Assembly: GCA_027064845.1 (NCBI GenBank)
Contig: JAMOPC010000479.1
Location: forward strand, 1 to 5,096
Source of the DNA: Desulfurococcales archaeon
Lineage (GTDB): Archaea; Thermoproteota; Thermoprotei_A; Sulfolobales; Desulfurococcaceae
Length of the DNA stretch: 5,096 nucleotides
Reading direction: 5' to 3'
How positions within the stretch are numbered: the stretch's first letter is position 1; each line of letters starts with the position of its first letter. This document shows positions 1 through 5,096 of the stretch, one piece after another. The translations under genes were made by a program, and so were the position numbers. The notes beneath the pieces are model-generated. The model saw only the letters and a program-made list of their open reading frames with translations. It searched no databases and was not told where the DNA came from.

Positions 1-1
1 T

Positions 2-1540
2 GTTAGGGTCATAATTGATGATGACGATGATAATCAGCCTGTATATGATTATTTGAAGAACAACGGGGTTCCAGTAATTAATGATTCATCTATAAATGAT
101 GCTACTCATATTATGCATGACAAGTTCATGGTAGTGGATAGTAGCAAAGTCATAGTGGCTACGGTGAACTTTATACCAGATGATTTCTCGAAGAACAATA
201 ATACAGCTATATACATTGAGAGTAAAGCGGTAGCCTACTTCTATAGGCAGGAATTCCTACATATGTGGAACAATGGTGAGGGGAATTTTGGTACGCAAAA
301 AACAGAGGATCACAGCTTCATAGCGTTCATAAACTATAATGGTAGAACTATTGTATTTGAGGGATACTTCGGTCCACAGTATTATGGAGATTGGGGAAGA
401 ATACCGAATACTATTGCAGGCTATATTAATAGGGCAACTAGTGATGTTTATTTCTCAGCATATATCTTCACTACTAGTGGCTTTGTTACACCAATATACA
501 ATGCTATCGTAAACGCTAATAAAGCTGGCAAAACCGTTAGAGGAGTATTTGATGAGGAAATGAATGTTGATTCACCTGGTAAGAGGCTGTATTGGTTCAT
601 AGATAACAATGTACCAGTCGCTATTGAGAACCATGATTATAAAATGCATGCAAAACTATTCGTTATAGATAATAAAGTAGCTGTTCTTGGTAGTTGGAAC
701 CCAACCAAGTCAGCAACTACTAATCACGACGAGAACATATTAGTTATAAGGGATCCCGACACAAGCAACGGGTTTGCTAAACAAATAGGTGATTACATAT
801 TAGCAATGTATAACGATGATGCTCACTTCGTGAAAAGCCCCTATCAGTACAATCCGAAGCATCTAGTAATATCAAAGGTTATGTTCTATCCAGATACGAG
901 CGGTAATCCTGATTATGAATGGGTCGAGATCTACAACCCAACCGACCAAGTCGTAGATCTGACCAATTACACAATAGGTGATTCCGAGAACCTTATAGAC
1001 GGAGACGATGAGGGAATGTATAGTTTCCCAAGTGGAGCCGTTATACAGCCTCACGGCTATATTGTAATTGCTTATGATGCCAGCAAGTTTAAGGAAACAT
1101 ATGGATTCAGCCCATCATTCGAGATAGCTAGTAATGATCCAGATGTCCCAGATCTTATCCCTTATAATACGTCAAAGTTTACTGGCTCATGGAATCTTGA
1201 TGATAACGGTGATGAGGTAATATTAGCACTTGATCAGGACGGATTTCTAATAGTCATAGATGCCGTATGGTATGGAAATAGTGAATACATGAAGACCAGT
1301 ATAGGACAACCAGATAGCGGAGCACCACTAGATATAACTAATATAGACCCTGGTGACGGTATAATTGATAAATACTTTATAGGTTCGAGCTCATATCTCG
1401 ACGCCATAAAAATGAGCGATAAATACGAGATCCAAAGTAACCCGCAACCAGTTCCAGAGCCATGGATAATAGTATTAGTAGTCATAATAACAGCTATTAT
1501 AGTCATCTTATGGTTAAAGAAACGAGCTAATATTTTTTAA
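2..1540 (+). CDS. Surface-anchored phospholipase D-family nuclease/phosphodiesterase with lamin-tail domain (5' end missing)
   Basis: The frame is open from the first complete codon (base 2), with PLD-like sequence before any start codon, so the gene begins upstream; the TTG at 53 is internal. Counting the codon at base 2 as 1, 512 residues are visible. Two HKD motifs (HxKxxxxD) are intact: MHDKFMVVD (H39, K41, D46) and MHAKLFVID (H216, K218, D223), the second followed by GSWN and an NHDEN segment, as in PLD/Nuc enzymes. Family knowledge says paired HKD motifs form one phosphodiesterase active site; whether the substrate is DNA, RNA or lipid cannot be read here. Residues about 287-425 look like a lamin-tail domain (signature YEWVEIYNP, then VDLTNYTIGD), a beta-sandwich often found on secreted hydrolases. 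PVPEP, a hydrophobic helix (about 488-505) and KKR close the protein, suggesting outward display at the cell membrane. The next gene is convergent. Confidence 0.88.
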   Translation, partial: VRVIIDDDDDNQPVYDYLKNNGVPVINDSSINDATHIMHDKFMVVDSSKVIVATVNFIPDDFSKNNNTAIYIESKAVAYFYRQEFLHMWNNGEGNFGTQKTEDHSFIAFINYNGRTIVFEGYFGPQYYGDWGRIPNTIAGYINRATSDVYFSAYIFTTSGFVTPIYNAIVNANKAGKTVRGVFDEEMNVDSPGKRLYWFIDNNVPVAIENHDYKMHAKLFVIDNKVAVLGSWNPTKSATTNHDENILVIRDPDTSNGFAKQIGDYILAMYNDDAHFVKSPYQYNPKHLVISKVMFYPDTSGNPDYEWVEIYNPTDQVVDLTNYTIGDSENLIDGDDEGMYSFPSGAVIQPHGYIVIAYDASKFKETYGFSPSFEIASNDPDVPDLIPYNTSKFTGSWNLDDNGDEVILALDQDGFLIVIDAVWYGNSEYMKTSIGQPDSGAPLDITNIDPGDGIIDKYFIGSSSYLDAIKMSDKYEIQSNPQPVPEPWIIVLVVIITAIIVILWLKKRANIF

Positions 1541-1603
1541 ACATACTTTCTTCCTTGTAACCCTATGAACTTATCACATAATTCAGGCTTTAACAATCCA
1601 GTG

Positions 1604-1630
1604 AAAATTATTTATCGTTAAATAATATTT
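1604..1630. terminator. AT-only hairpin between convergent genes, possible bidirectional terminator
   Basis: ATTATTTA (1607-1614) and TAAATAAT (1619-1626) are perfect inverted arms around the loop TCGT. Three more A-T pairs form if A1627 is bulged, giving an 11-bp stem with short T runs on the exit side of either strand. It lies 64 bp past the stop of the PLD gene and 93 bp past the stop of the opposing gene. The PLD gene also has a T6 run at its own stop codon (1533-1538), and archaeal termination can rely on T runs alone, so the hairpin's role is inferred. Nothing else clear is seen in 1541-1722. Confidence 0.35.
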
Positions 1631-1722
1631 TAATATGTCATAGCTTCTAATTCTACTGGTTAAACAGCTCAGCAAAGGCTTTATTATTAACAATGTGCAA
1701 GTATTTAATGAAAATGCATGGA

Positions 1723-3579
1723 TTAACGCATCTGTATATTTCTATACATTATGATCCCTAAACCTAATAATACACCAATAAGTACGATAAGTATGGATTC
1801 CGGTACAGGTATAGGAAGAGCTCCTGTATCATCAACACTATTTGATCCTTGTCCTGTCTGTGCGTATATTTTTATCTGGGATCCAAGCGGTGGATCAGTA
1901 AAATCATTTTTTGGAACAACATATATTGAAGAGCTTAAACCGCCGGGATTGAATAGATAGTCTTCTCTTTTTATAAATGACCAGCTCCAGCTAGTTCCTG
2001 AGCCTGTGTATTTCCATAGTTTCGGAGAATAACCGACTACATGTTCCAGCATGTAATCAGCTCCTATACTGCCTACTTGATACCCGGTTTCCGGGTTATT
2101 ATCTGCATCTATGTAAATCCTGTAAATTCCTGTATCGCTACCTCCATTCCATGCATATTGTCCAGCTACTGTTATGTTAAAGAATAATAATTCATCATTA
2201 TATGCTGAACCGATGGATACAATATCGAGACTTAATGGACTCGCATCTCCTTGATCATCAGTTTCTATGGTCCATGACGAAGTCGGCTTTGGCTTGGATA
2301 AGTAGTAGATAACATAGTCTCCTGAAGCTGTATCCACATCATCTCGTGGGAACCCGTCTTTGGCTGTACTTCCTAACTCTGTGTATCCATAGGCATAGAA
2401 TGAGTCTTGAAGACCTGTCAAGCTATTACGAGGGACTTCTACGATAATATAGTTATACCCTATGCCCCCACCTAGTATGTGTAGTGCTTTTATCCAACTA
2501 CCACTAGAATCAAAAAGATTAGCTGTAGCTGAAGCATCAGTGCTTAACTGGATCACAAAATAGTAATCATAGTTAAATCCACTATCACTGTTTCTGCTAT
2601 CCTTATCTATGTCTAGCTGAATAACCCAGTACTTTGTATAGGAGGTGTCTGCTTGGACTTTGTCGTTTAAATATAAATGAAAGAACAGCATATTATTGTC
2701 ATGGGTGATATATAGTGATACAACGTCGAGATCTCCAAGCGATATGGATTCAGTAGGTTCTTCAAAGGCTTTCTCCATGCTCGTTCTAACTTCGATATTG
2801 TCCATATAGACTTTAAACTGTTTATCGTCATCAAATCCTAGAAAACCTAATCCATTATAAGTATCGGGAGGTAGGTTGTCGTCCCATATTTCACCAGTAT
2901 ATTTGTTGTTTTGATTACTAAGATCGGTTACAGTTGCAACTATGTGGTTCATATATTTTCCTTGTTCAGAATTGTATTCCCATGTAATACTAACTTCGAG
3001 CCTATACCAATGATCCTTTTGAATATTGAAACCCAATGATACGATCTTTAATTCATGCCACTCATTATTTTTCACATAGTTAAAAACTAGGTTACTATAT
3101 TCAGTATCTACTACTACTTCGTACTTGTCTTCAACCGTTTTATACCTAGGAAATATGTAGAAGTCCCCGTATCCAGGACTGCTGGGTACCATGAATTCTG
3201 CTGAAACACTATAATTATACGGTAATACAGCATAACTATTAAAACTATCGCTTTCACAATATCCCTTAACTACAACAATTGGTTCATCATATCCATTACT
3301 CGTATTAGTATTGTCTCCCTCGAAGACAAACCATTCATTAGTTGTATCAACGTATTCCCTAGATGTACCATCATTTCCAGCATCGCAGTTCTCAGTAGTA
3401 GTGTCTAAGTGTTTTAATACTTCTTCTTCATTACTAAAGTCTAAGCTAAGAATTTCAGTGCTTTCTATTTTTTGAGAAACCACATGTATTGGGATAAACA
3501 TGAATAATAGCACGACGCCTAGGAGAAACAACGATGATATAAACATTTTATTAAATCTATAAGCTCCTATATTTAACAC
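1723..3579 (-). CDS. Secreted, membrane-anchored multi-domain beta-sandwich protein, function unknown
   Basis: The 618-residue product is not a recognised enzyme. The GTG start at 3579 is preferred because it keeps Arg8 and Lys11 ahead of the hydrophobic stretch 12-34, giving a normal signal peptide (cleavage perhaps after VVSQ, residue 36); starting at Met12 would remove them. AGGGGCAGAG precedes the GTG. Residues about 40-267 resemble a LamG/concanavalin-like sandwich, ending in the typical GFLGFDD...VYMDNIEV strand pair. Cys65 and Cys108, the only cysteines, could form a disulfide. Residues about 281-430 and 448-587 are two related beta-sandwich units with Asp-rich loops (LDIDKDSRNSDSG and IDADNNPETGY), suggesting calcium or carbohydrate binding, not shown. 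PVPES, a hydrophobic helix (about 596-611) and a short basic tail end the protein. It is rich in Asp, Asn, Ser and Tyr, as exported proteins often are. A structural adhesin, glycan-binding protein or surface-layer partner would fit. Confidence 0.85.
   Translation of the reverse strand: MLNIGAYRFNKMFISSLFLLGVVLLFMFIPIHVVSQKIESTEILSLDFSNEEEVLKHLDTTTENCDAGNDGTSREYVDTTNEWFVFEGDNTNTSNGYDEPIVVVKGYCESDSFNSYAVLPYNYSVSAEFMVPSSPGYGDFYIFPRYKTVEDKYEVVVDTEYSNLVFNYVKNNEWHELKIVSLGFNIQKDHWYRLEVSITWEYNSEQGKYMNHIVATVTDLSNQNNKYTGEIWDDNLPPDTYNGLGFLGFDDDKQFKVYMDNIEVRTSMEKAFEEPTESISLGDLDVVSLYITHDNNMLFFHLYLNDKVQADTSYTKYWVIQLDIDKDSRNSDSGFNYDYYFVIQLSTDASATANLFDSSGSWIKALHILGGGIGYNYIIVEVPRNSLTGLQDSFYAYGYTELGSTAKDGFPRDDVDTASGDYVIYYLSKPKPTSSWTIETDDQGDASPLSLDIVSIGSAYNDELLFFNITVAGQYAWNGGSDTGIYRIYIDADNNPETGYQVGSIGADYMLEHVVGYSPKLWKYTGSGTSWSWSFIKREDYLFNPGGLSSSIYVVPKNDFTDPPLGSQIKIYAQTGQGSNSVDDTGALPIPVPESILIVLIGVLLGLGIIMYRNIQMR
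1960..2739 (-). repeat. Internal duplication: two beta-sandwich units in the secreted protein
   Basis: Unit A (residues about 281-395) and unit B (about 448-540) align by eye: LDVVSLYITHDNNMLFFHLY with LDIVSIGSAYNDELLFFNIT, then YWVIQLDIDKDS with YRIYIDADNN, then NYDYYFVIQL with GADYMLEHVV, then a Phe/Leu-x-x-x-Ser/Thr-Gly turn. Only the protein pattern is shared, so the duplication is old. The layout recalls CBM9/DOMON-like folds; that assignment is inference. Confidence 0.6.
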
Positions 3580-3599
3580 CTCTGCCCCTTATATTAGAG

Positions 3600-3625
3600 A
3601 AAACCTATAATAATAATAATTTTAT
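3600..3625 (-). promoter_or_regulatory. Candidate core promoter of the secreted-protein gene
   Basis: Read on the - strand, AATAAAATTATTATTATTAT lies roughly 30-45 bp before the GTG at 3579, the usual place for an archaeal TATA element when the leader is short. The run is low-complexity, so the exact box cannot be fixed. A better consensus box (TTTATATA on this strand, 3746-3753) would instead give a leader of about 145 nt. Confidence 0.3.
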
Positions 3626-3663
3626 TGCTATCCCATCCATTTTTCGACTCTGGGACCTTATTG

Positions 3664-3696
3664 ATACTATGTAGTATAATGACCATTATTTCGAAA
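3664..3696. promoter_or_regulatory. Cluster of three short palindromes, possible operator region
   Basis: Within 33 bp are ATACTA-tg-TAGTAT (3664-3677), AATG-ac-CATT (3678-3687) and the perfect palindrome TTTCGAAA (3689-3696). They lie 85-117 bp upstream of the secreted-protein start. Dyads this short arise by chance in AT-rich DNA, but three end to end is suggestive of regulator binding or a structured leader. No known operator is recognised. Confidence 0.3.
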
Positions 3697-3745
3697 ATTA
3701 ACAGGTTGTAGACGGGATGAAGCCTCTCGGGTGTGATCATGAACC

Positions 3746-3753
3746 TATATAAA
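3746..3753. promoter_or_regulatory. Consensus-like archaeal TATA box without an obvious gene
   Basis: TATATAAA on + reads TTTATATA on -, a near-perfect archaeal TATA element. Read on -, it predicts a start near 3724 and a transcript across the palindrome cluster into the secreted-protein gene. Read on +, it predicts a start near 3776, ahead of the possible small ORF at 3831. The flanks do not settle the direction. Confidence 0.35.
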
Positions 3754-3783
3754 GTAATTGAAATGGATTCCTAAAGAGACGGA

Positions 3784-3792
3784 TTTTTATAA
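3784..3792 (+). promoter_or_regulatory. Candidate TATA box for the small ORF at 3831
   Basis: TTTTTATAA lies about 43 bp before the ATG at 3831. A start about 26 bp downstream of the box would give a leader of roughly 17 nt containing the AGGT at 3822-3825. Spacing is reasonable, but T/A runs like this are common in this DNA. Confidence 0.3.
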
Positions 3793-3830
3793 TTGTATTT
3801 GATCCTTGTAGTTAAAGTGGTAGGTTATCG

Positions 3831-3938
3831 ATGTGTAGTGATTTAATACCTATACATATTAGCTTTGAGGAAAGAATCTATCTACTCCTGGTAGAAGATG
3901 GGTCATGTATATTTAATCGGTTTTTAGTGCTGGTTTGA
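3831..3938 (+). CDS. Possible small ORF, 35 residues, unknown or remnant
   Basis: An ATG frame of 35 codons begins MCSDLIPIHISFEER and ends with the hydrophobic FLVLV before TGA. It has a TATA-like box 43 bp upstream and GTGGTAGGT just before the start, so initiation signals are better than chance would usually give. It overlaps the 3' end of the nuclease gene on the opposite strand by 26 bp, and it contains a hairpin that may be that gene's terminator, which argues against a conserved protein. I recognise no family. It may be a small peptide, the start of a decayed gene, or a spurious frame. Confidence 0.25.
   Translation: MCSDLIPIHISFEERIYLLLVEDGSCIFNRFLVLV
3876..3899 (-). terminator. Hairpin just past the coiled-coil nuclease gene
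   Basis: TCTAC (3881-3885) and GTAGA (3891-3895) pair around TCCTG. With A3880 bulged, four more pairs form (ATCT with AGAT), making a 9-bp stem. On the - strand it starts 14 nt past the nuclease stop codon and is followed by the T-rich TCTTTCC, so a terminator or 3'-end-protecting role is plausible. It also lies inside the possible small + strand ORF. Confidence 0.35.
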
Positions 3939-4812
3939 TCTCTACTCTTAGTTTAGAGGCTGTTTCCCATGCTTTTGGGTCTATGAATCCCCCTATTATT
4001 ACTAGTCTTGGCTTGATTTTGTAGGTTTTCTCGTATAGTTTTCCGATCCTGTAGAGTTCTACTATGTCTCCACGTGATACTCTGCTTTTCACCTCTATTA
4101 TGATGTGTTCTTTGTCGCGGATGAGTACGTCTATGTCTATGATTGCTTCGTGTCCGTAGACTATTCCCTCTGTATCTCTTAGGGATTTCTTCTCAACAAT
4201 TGCTGTGCCGAAAACCTCTTCAACAACGTATTTCATTGCTTCTCTAAATCCTGCTTCGCTCAAAATACCGAATCTATGAGCAATAGTGATTAATACTCTA
4301 CGAGTCTCTCTCATCTCTTCTTCAAGCCTGTATTGTCTCTCCTCTAGTCTTGCAAACTTTTCCTCTAATCGTTGTTGTCTTTCCTCAAGCTTTGCGAATC
4401 TTTCCTCAAGTTTCTGTTGTCTTTCCTCCAATCTTGCAAATTTTTCCTCGAGCTCTACGAATCTTTCTTCAAGCCTTTGCTGCCTCTCTTCTAACTTTGC
4501 GAACCTCTCCTCTAGCTCTGCAAATTTTTCTTCCAGTCTTTGTTGTCTTTCCTCTAATCTAGCAAATCGTTCTCCTAGCTCTGCGAATCTCTCTTCTAGT
4601 TTTTGTTGTCTTTCTCTTAGCTCTGCGAATCTTTCCTCTAGCCCCGCGATCCTTTCATCTATTCTCTGATAACGCTCTTCAAGCCTAGTAATGCGATCTA
4701 GTATTTCCTTAAAACCCAGTAAACCCATTAATGTATAACGAAACTCCTTATCCTCTTCAAGAGCCTCTATAATCTTCTTCTTCTCCTCATCACTTAAAGC
4801 CAATAAGGTCAC
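3913..4812 (-). CDS. Long coiled-coil protein with C-terminal PD-(D/E)XK nuclease domain (DUF3782-like)
   Basis: The 299-residue product has three parts. Residues 1-43 are a short helical head ending in EFRYTLMGLLGFKEILDR, which I recall from archaeal DUF3782-type proteins. Residues 44-169 are an unbroken coiled coil of 18 heptads. Residues about 178-290 match a PD-(D/E)XK fold: a helix with E186 and E191, then D226/D228 in IIDIDVLI, then E240-V-K242 in IIIEVKSR, so the catalytic D...ExK set is intact. The family presumably cuts or binds DNA, but its role is unknown; bacterial RmuC has a loosely similar coil-plus-nuclease layout. There is no signal peptide or membrane helix, so it should be cytoplasmic. 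GTG at 4812 is the only good start near the family's N-terminus; no strong ribosome site precedes it and the leader is short. The gene is divergent from a VapB-like gene. Confidence 0.85.
   Translation of the reverse strand: MTLLALSDEEKKKIIEALEEDKEFRYTLMGLLGFKEILDRITRLEERYQRIDERIAGLEERFAELRERQQKLEERFAELGERFARLEERQQRLEEKFAELEERFAKLEERQQRLEERFVELEEKFARLEERQQKLEERFAKLEERQQRLEEKFARLEERQYRLEEEMRETRRVLITIAHRFGILSEAGFREAMKYVVEEVFGTAIVEKKSLRDTEGIVYGHEAIIDIDVLIRDKEHIIIEVKSRVSRGDIVELYRIGKLYEKTYKIKPRLVIIGGFIDPKAWETASKLRVEIKPALKTD
4306..4683 (-). repeat. Heptad repeat array encoding the coiled coil, with 21- and 14-residue units
   Basis: Eighteen consecutive heptads (residues 44-169) nearly all begin with Leu (one Ile, residue 51). 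From residue 58 they group into units each closing with a Gln-bearing heptad (LEERQQR/K type): 14, 21, 21, 21, 14 and 14 residues (58-162; DNA 4327-4641). With Leu at core position d, position a is Phe in most heptads and Gln at residues 65, 86, 107, 128, 142 and 156. Copies differ at many synonymous sites, so the array is not a fresh slippage product. The array creates spurious long frames on the + strand. Confidence 0.85.
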
Positions 4813-4843
4813 CAGTACTTACTTCTCATAGAATAATTTTTTG

Positions 4844-4850
4844 TTATAAA
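4844..4850 (-). promoter_or_regulatory. Candidate TATA box of the coiled-coil nuclease gene
   Basis: TTTATAA on the - strand is centred about 35 bp before the GTG at 4812. Transcription would begin near 4821, giving a leader of only about 8 nt, consistent with the lack of a clear ribosome binding site. The 201-bp gap 4813-5013 also holds TTGTAT/ATACAA arms (4882-4887 and 4895-4900) and a pyrimidine-rich run (about 4934-4952). Confidence 0.45.
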
Positions 4851-4970
4851 TCATTATTTAGATTATTTCTTGGTCGGATCATTGTATGTTTTCAATACAA
4901 GTACTGTTATTATTGATGACGGCTATGTTTAACCTTACTTCTTTCTTTTTTGTTTATCTTTTGGTTAGAC

Positions 4971-4978
4971 TTTATATT
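4971..4978 (+). promoter_or_regulatory. Candidate TATA box of the AbrB-like antitoxin gene
   Basis: TTTATATT is centred about 39 bp before the TTG at 5014. A start about 26 bp downstream, near 5001, gives a leader of around 13 nt that just includes the GGGTGG ribosome binding site. Confidence 0.5.
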
Positions 4979-5001
4979 TTGTTTAACATAAATTGTAGAT
5001 T

Positions 5002-5007
5002 GGGTGG
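5002..5007 (+). promoter_or_regulatory. Ribosome binding site that selects the TTG start
   Basis: GGGTGG contains the GGTG core common in crenarchaeal leaders. It sits 6 nt before TTG 5014 and only 3 nt before the in-frame TTG 5011, so 5014 is the likelier start. Confidence 0.55.
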
Positions 5008-5013
5008 TTTTTG

Positions 5014-5096
5014 TTGAGTATTGTTAAGGTTTATAAGAAGGGTATTATTGTTTTGCCTAAGAGTATTAGAGAGAAGGCTGGTATTGAGGAGGGTAT
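5014..5096 (+). CDS. AbrB/MazE-fold antitoxin or regulator, VapB-like (3' end missing)
   Basis: Twenty-seven complete codons are visible before the window edge, beginning MSIVKVYKKGIIVLPKSIRE and continuing KAGIEEG. This is the typical N-terminal swapped-hairpin motif of the AbrB/SpoVT/MazE family (V..KG.I.LPK.IREK.GI..G), which dimerises and binds DNA. In archaea such short proteins are most often VapB antitoxins beside a VapC PIN-domain RNase gene; any partner would lie past base 5096, so that role is inferred. The TTG start follows a good ribosome site and TATA box. Codon use is striking: 26 of 27 third positions are T or G, none is C, and all five Ile codons are ATT, whereas the PLD gene uses many ATA codons. 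Confidence 0.8.
   Translation, partial: MSIVKVYKKGIIVLPKSIREKAGIEEG

Larger units (their letters stand above)
3580..3912. other. 333-base gap with regulatory-looking structure and no certain gene
   Basis: This stretch separates the 5' end of the secreted-protein gene from the 3' end of the coiled-coil nuclease gene. No long open frame crosses it. It contains an AT-rich block with a TAA triplet run (about 3606-3619), TCCCA/TGGGA arms (3631-3635 and 3651-3655), three short palindromes (3664-3696), a consensus-like TATA box (3746-3753), a second TATA-like box (3784-3792), a mini-ORF behind a good GGTG ribosome site (3739-3774), a 35-codon ORF start (3831) and a hairpin (3876-3899). It may hold a small RNA, a small peptide gene or remnants of decayed genes. 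Confidence 0.5.

Noticed and set aside
872..1506. Two - strand frames inside the PLD-family gene (872-1054 and 1234-1506)
   Set aside because: They lie antisense to the lamin-tail and anchor coding regions, show no recognisable domain and have no promoter signals.
53..1540. TTG at 53 as the true start of the PLD-family gene
   Set aside because: The frame is open to base 2 and the upstream codons encode the VRVIIDD strand and linker typical before the first HKD motif, so the start lies outside the window.
1751..1960. 69-codon + strand frame inside the secreted-protein gene
   Set aside because: It is antisense to the well-supported C-terminal domain and anchor of that protein.
3704..3745. Possible C/D box small RNA or tRNA-like element around GGTTGTAG...GAACC
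   Set aside because: Neither strand has proper C (RTGATGA) and D (CTGA) boxes in the right order, and the GGTT/AACC ends enclose no supporting stems.
4286..4669. Ser-rich 127-codon frame and an overlapping 70-codon frame on the + strand
   Set aside because: Both are antisense shadows of the Leu-Glu-Glu-Arg heptad codons and repeat with the same period; the coiled-coil nuclease on the other strand explains them.
4882..4900. TTGTAT/ATACAA inverted repeat as an operator for the divergent genes
   Set aside because: Only 6-bp arms with a 7-nt loop, far from both starts, and no second copy; too weak to call in AT-rich DNA.
4886..5017. 43-codon hydrophobic + strand frame (MFSIQVLLLLM...) whose TGA overlaps the TTG start of the antitoxin gene
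   Set aside because: The TTGA overlap and hydrophobic helix are tempting, but T-rich DNA yields Phe/Leu frames by chance, no good ribosome site precedes it, and the antitoxin's own TATA box lies within it. Not fully excluded.

Overview
The window is AT-rich and looks like a crenarchaeal chromosome, most plausibly a hyperthermophile of the Desulfurococcales (Staphylothermus-like). The support is indirect: archaeal TATA boxes about 35-40 bp before start codons, GTG and TTG starts with GGTG-type ribosome binding sites, many ATA and AGA codons, membrane-anchored surface proteins, and a coiled-coil PD-(D/E)XK nuclease of a type I recall as multicopy in Thermoprotei. No rRNA, tRNA, CRISPR array, transposase or integrase was seen.

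Layout. (1) Bases 2-1540, + strand: the 3' part of a gene for an exported phospholipase D/nuclease-family protein with two HKD motifs, a lamin-tail domain and a C-terminal membrane anchor. Its start lies upstream of the window. (2) 1541-1722: a convergent gap with an AT-only hairpin that may end both transcripts. (3) 1723-3579, - strand: a large secreted or anchored protein with a signal peptide, a LamG-like sandwich, two related beta-sandwich repeats and a C-terminal anchor. Its function is unknown. (4) 3580-3912: a 333-base gap with no certain gene. It holds several palindromes, two TATA-like boxes, a possible 35-codon ORF and a terminator-like hairpin. (5) 3913-4812, - strand: a coiled-coil protein with a C-terminal PD-(D/E)XK nuclease domain. 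(6) 4813-5013: a divergent promoter region. (7) 5014 to the window end, + strand: the first 27 codons of an AbrB/MazE-fold antitoxin (VapB-like), cut by the window edge.

How the genes relate. The first two are a convergent pair of cell-surface proteins with the same C-terminal layout (Pro-Val-Pro-Glu, hydrophobic helix, short polar or basic tail), so they are probably handled by the same export and anchoring route. The last two are an intracellular nuclease-like protein and an antitoxin-like regulator read divergently from a 201-bp region. That half looks like accessory or defence-type DNA. No single new system is proven. The best leads are the regularly patterned coiled-coil nuclease beside a VapB-like gene, the shared surface-anchor motif, and the structured gap at 3580-3912.
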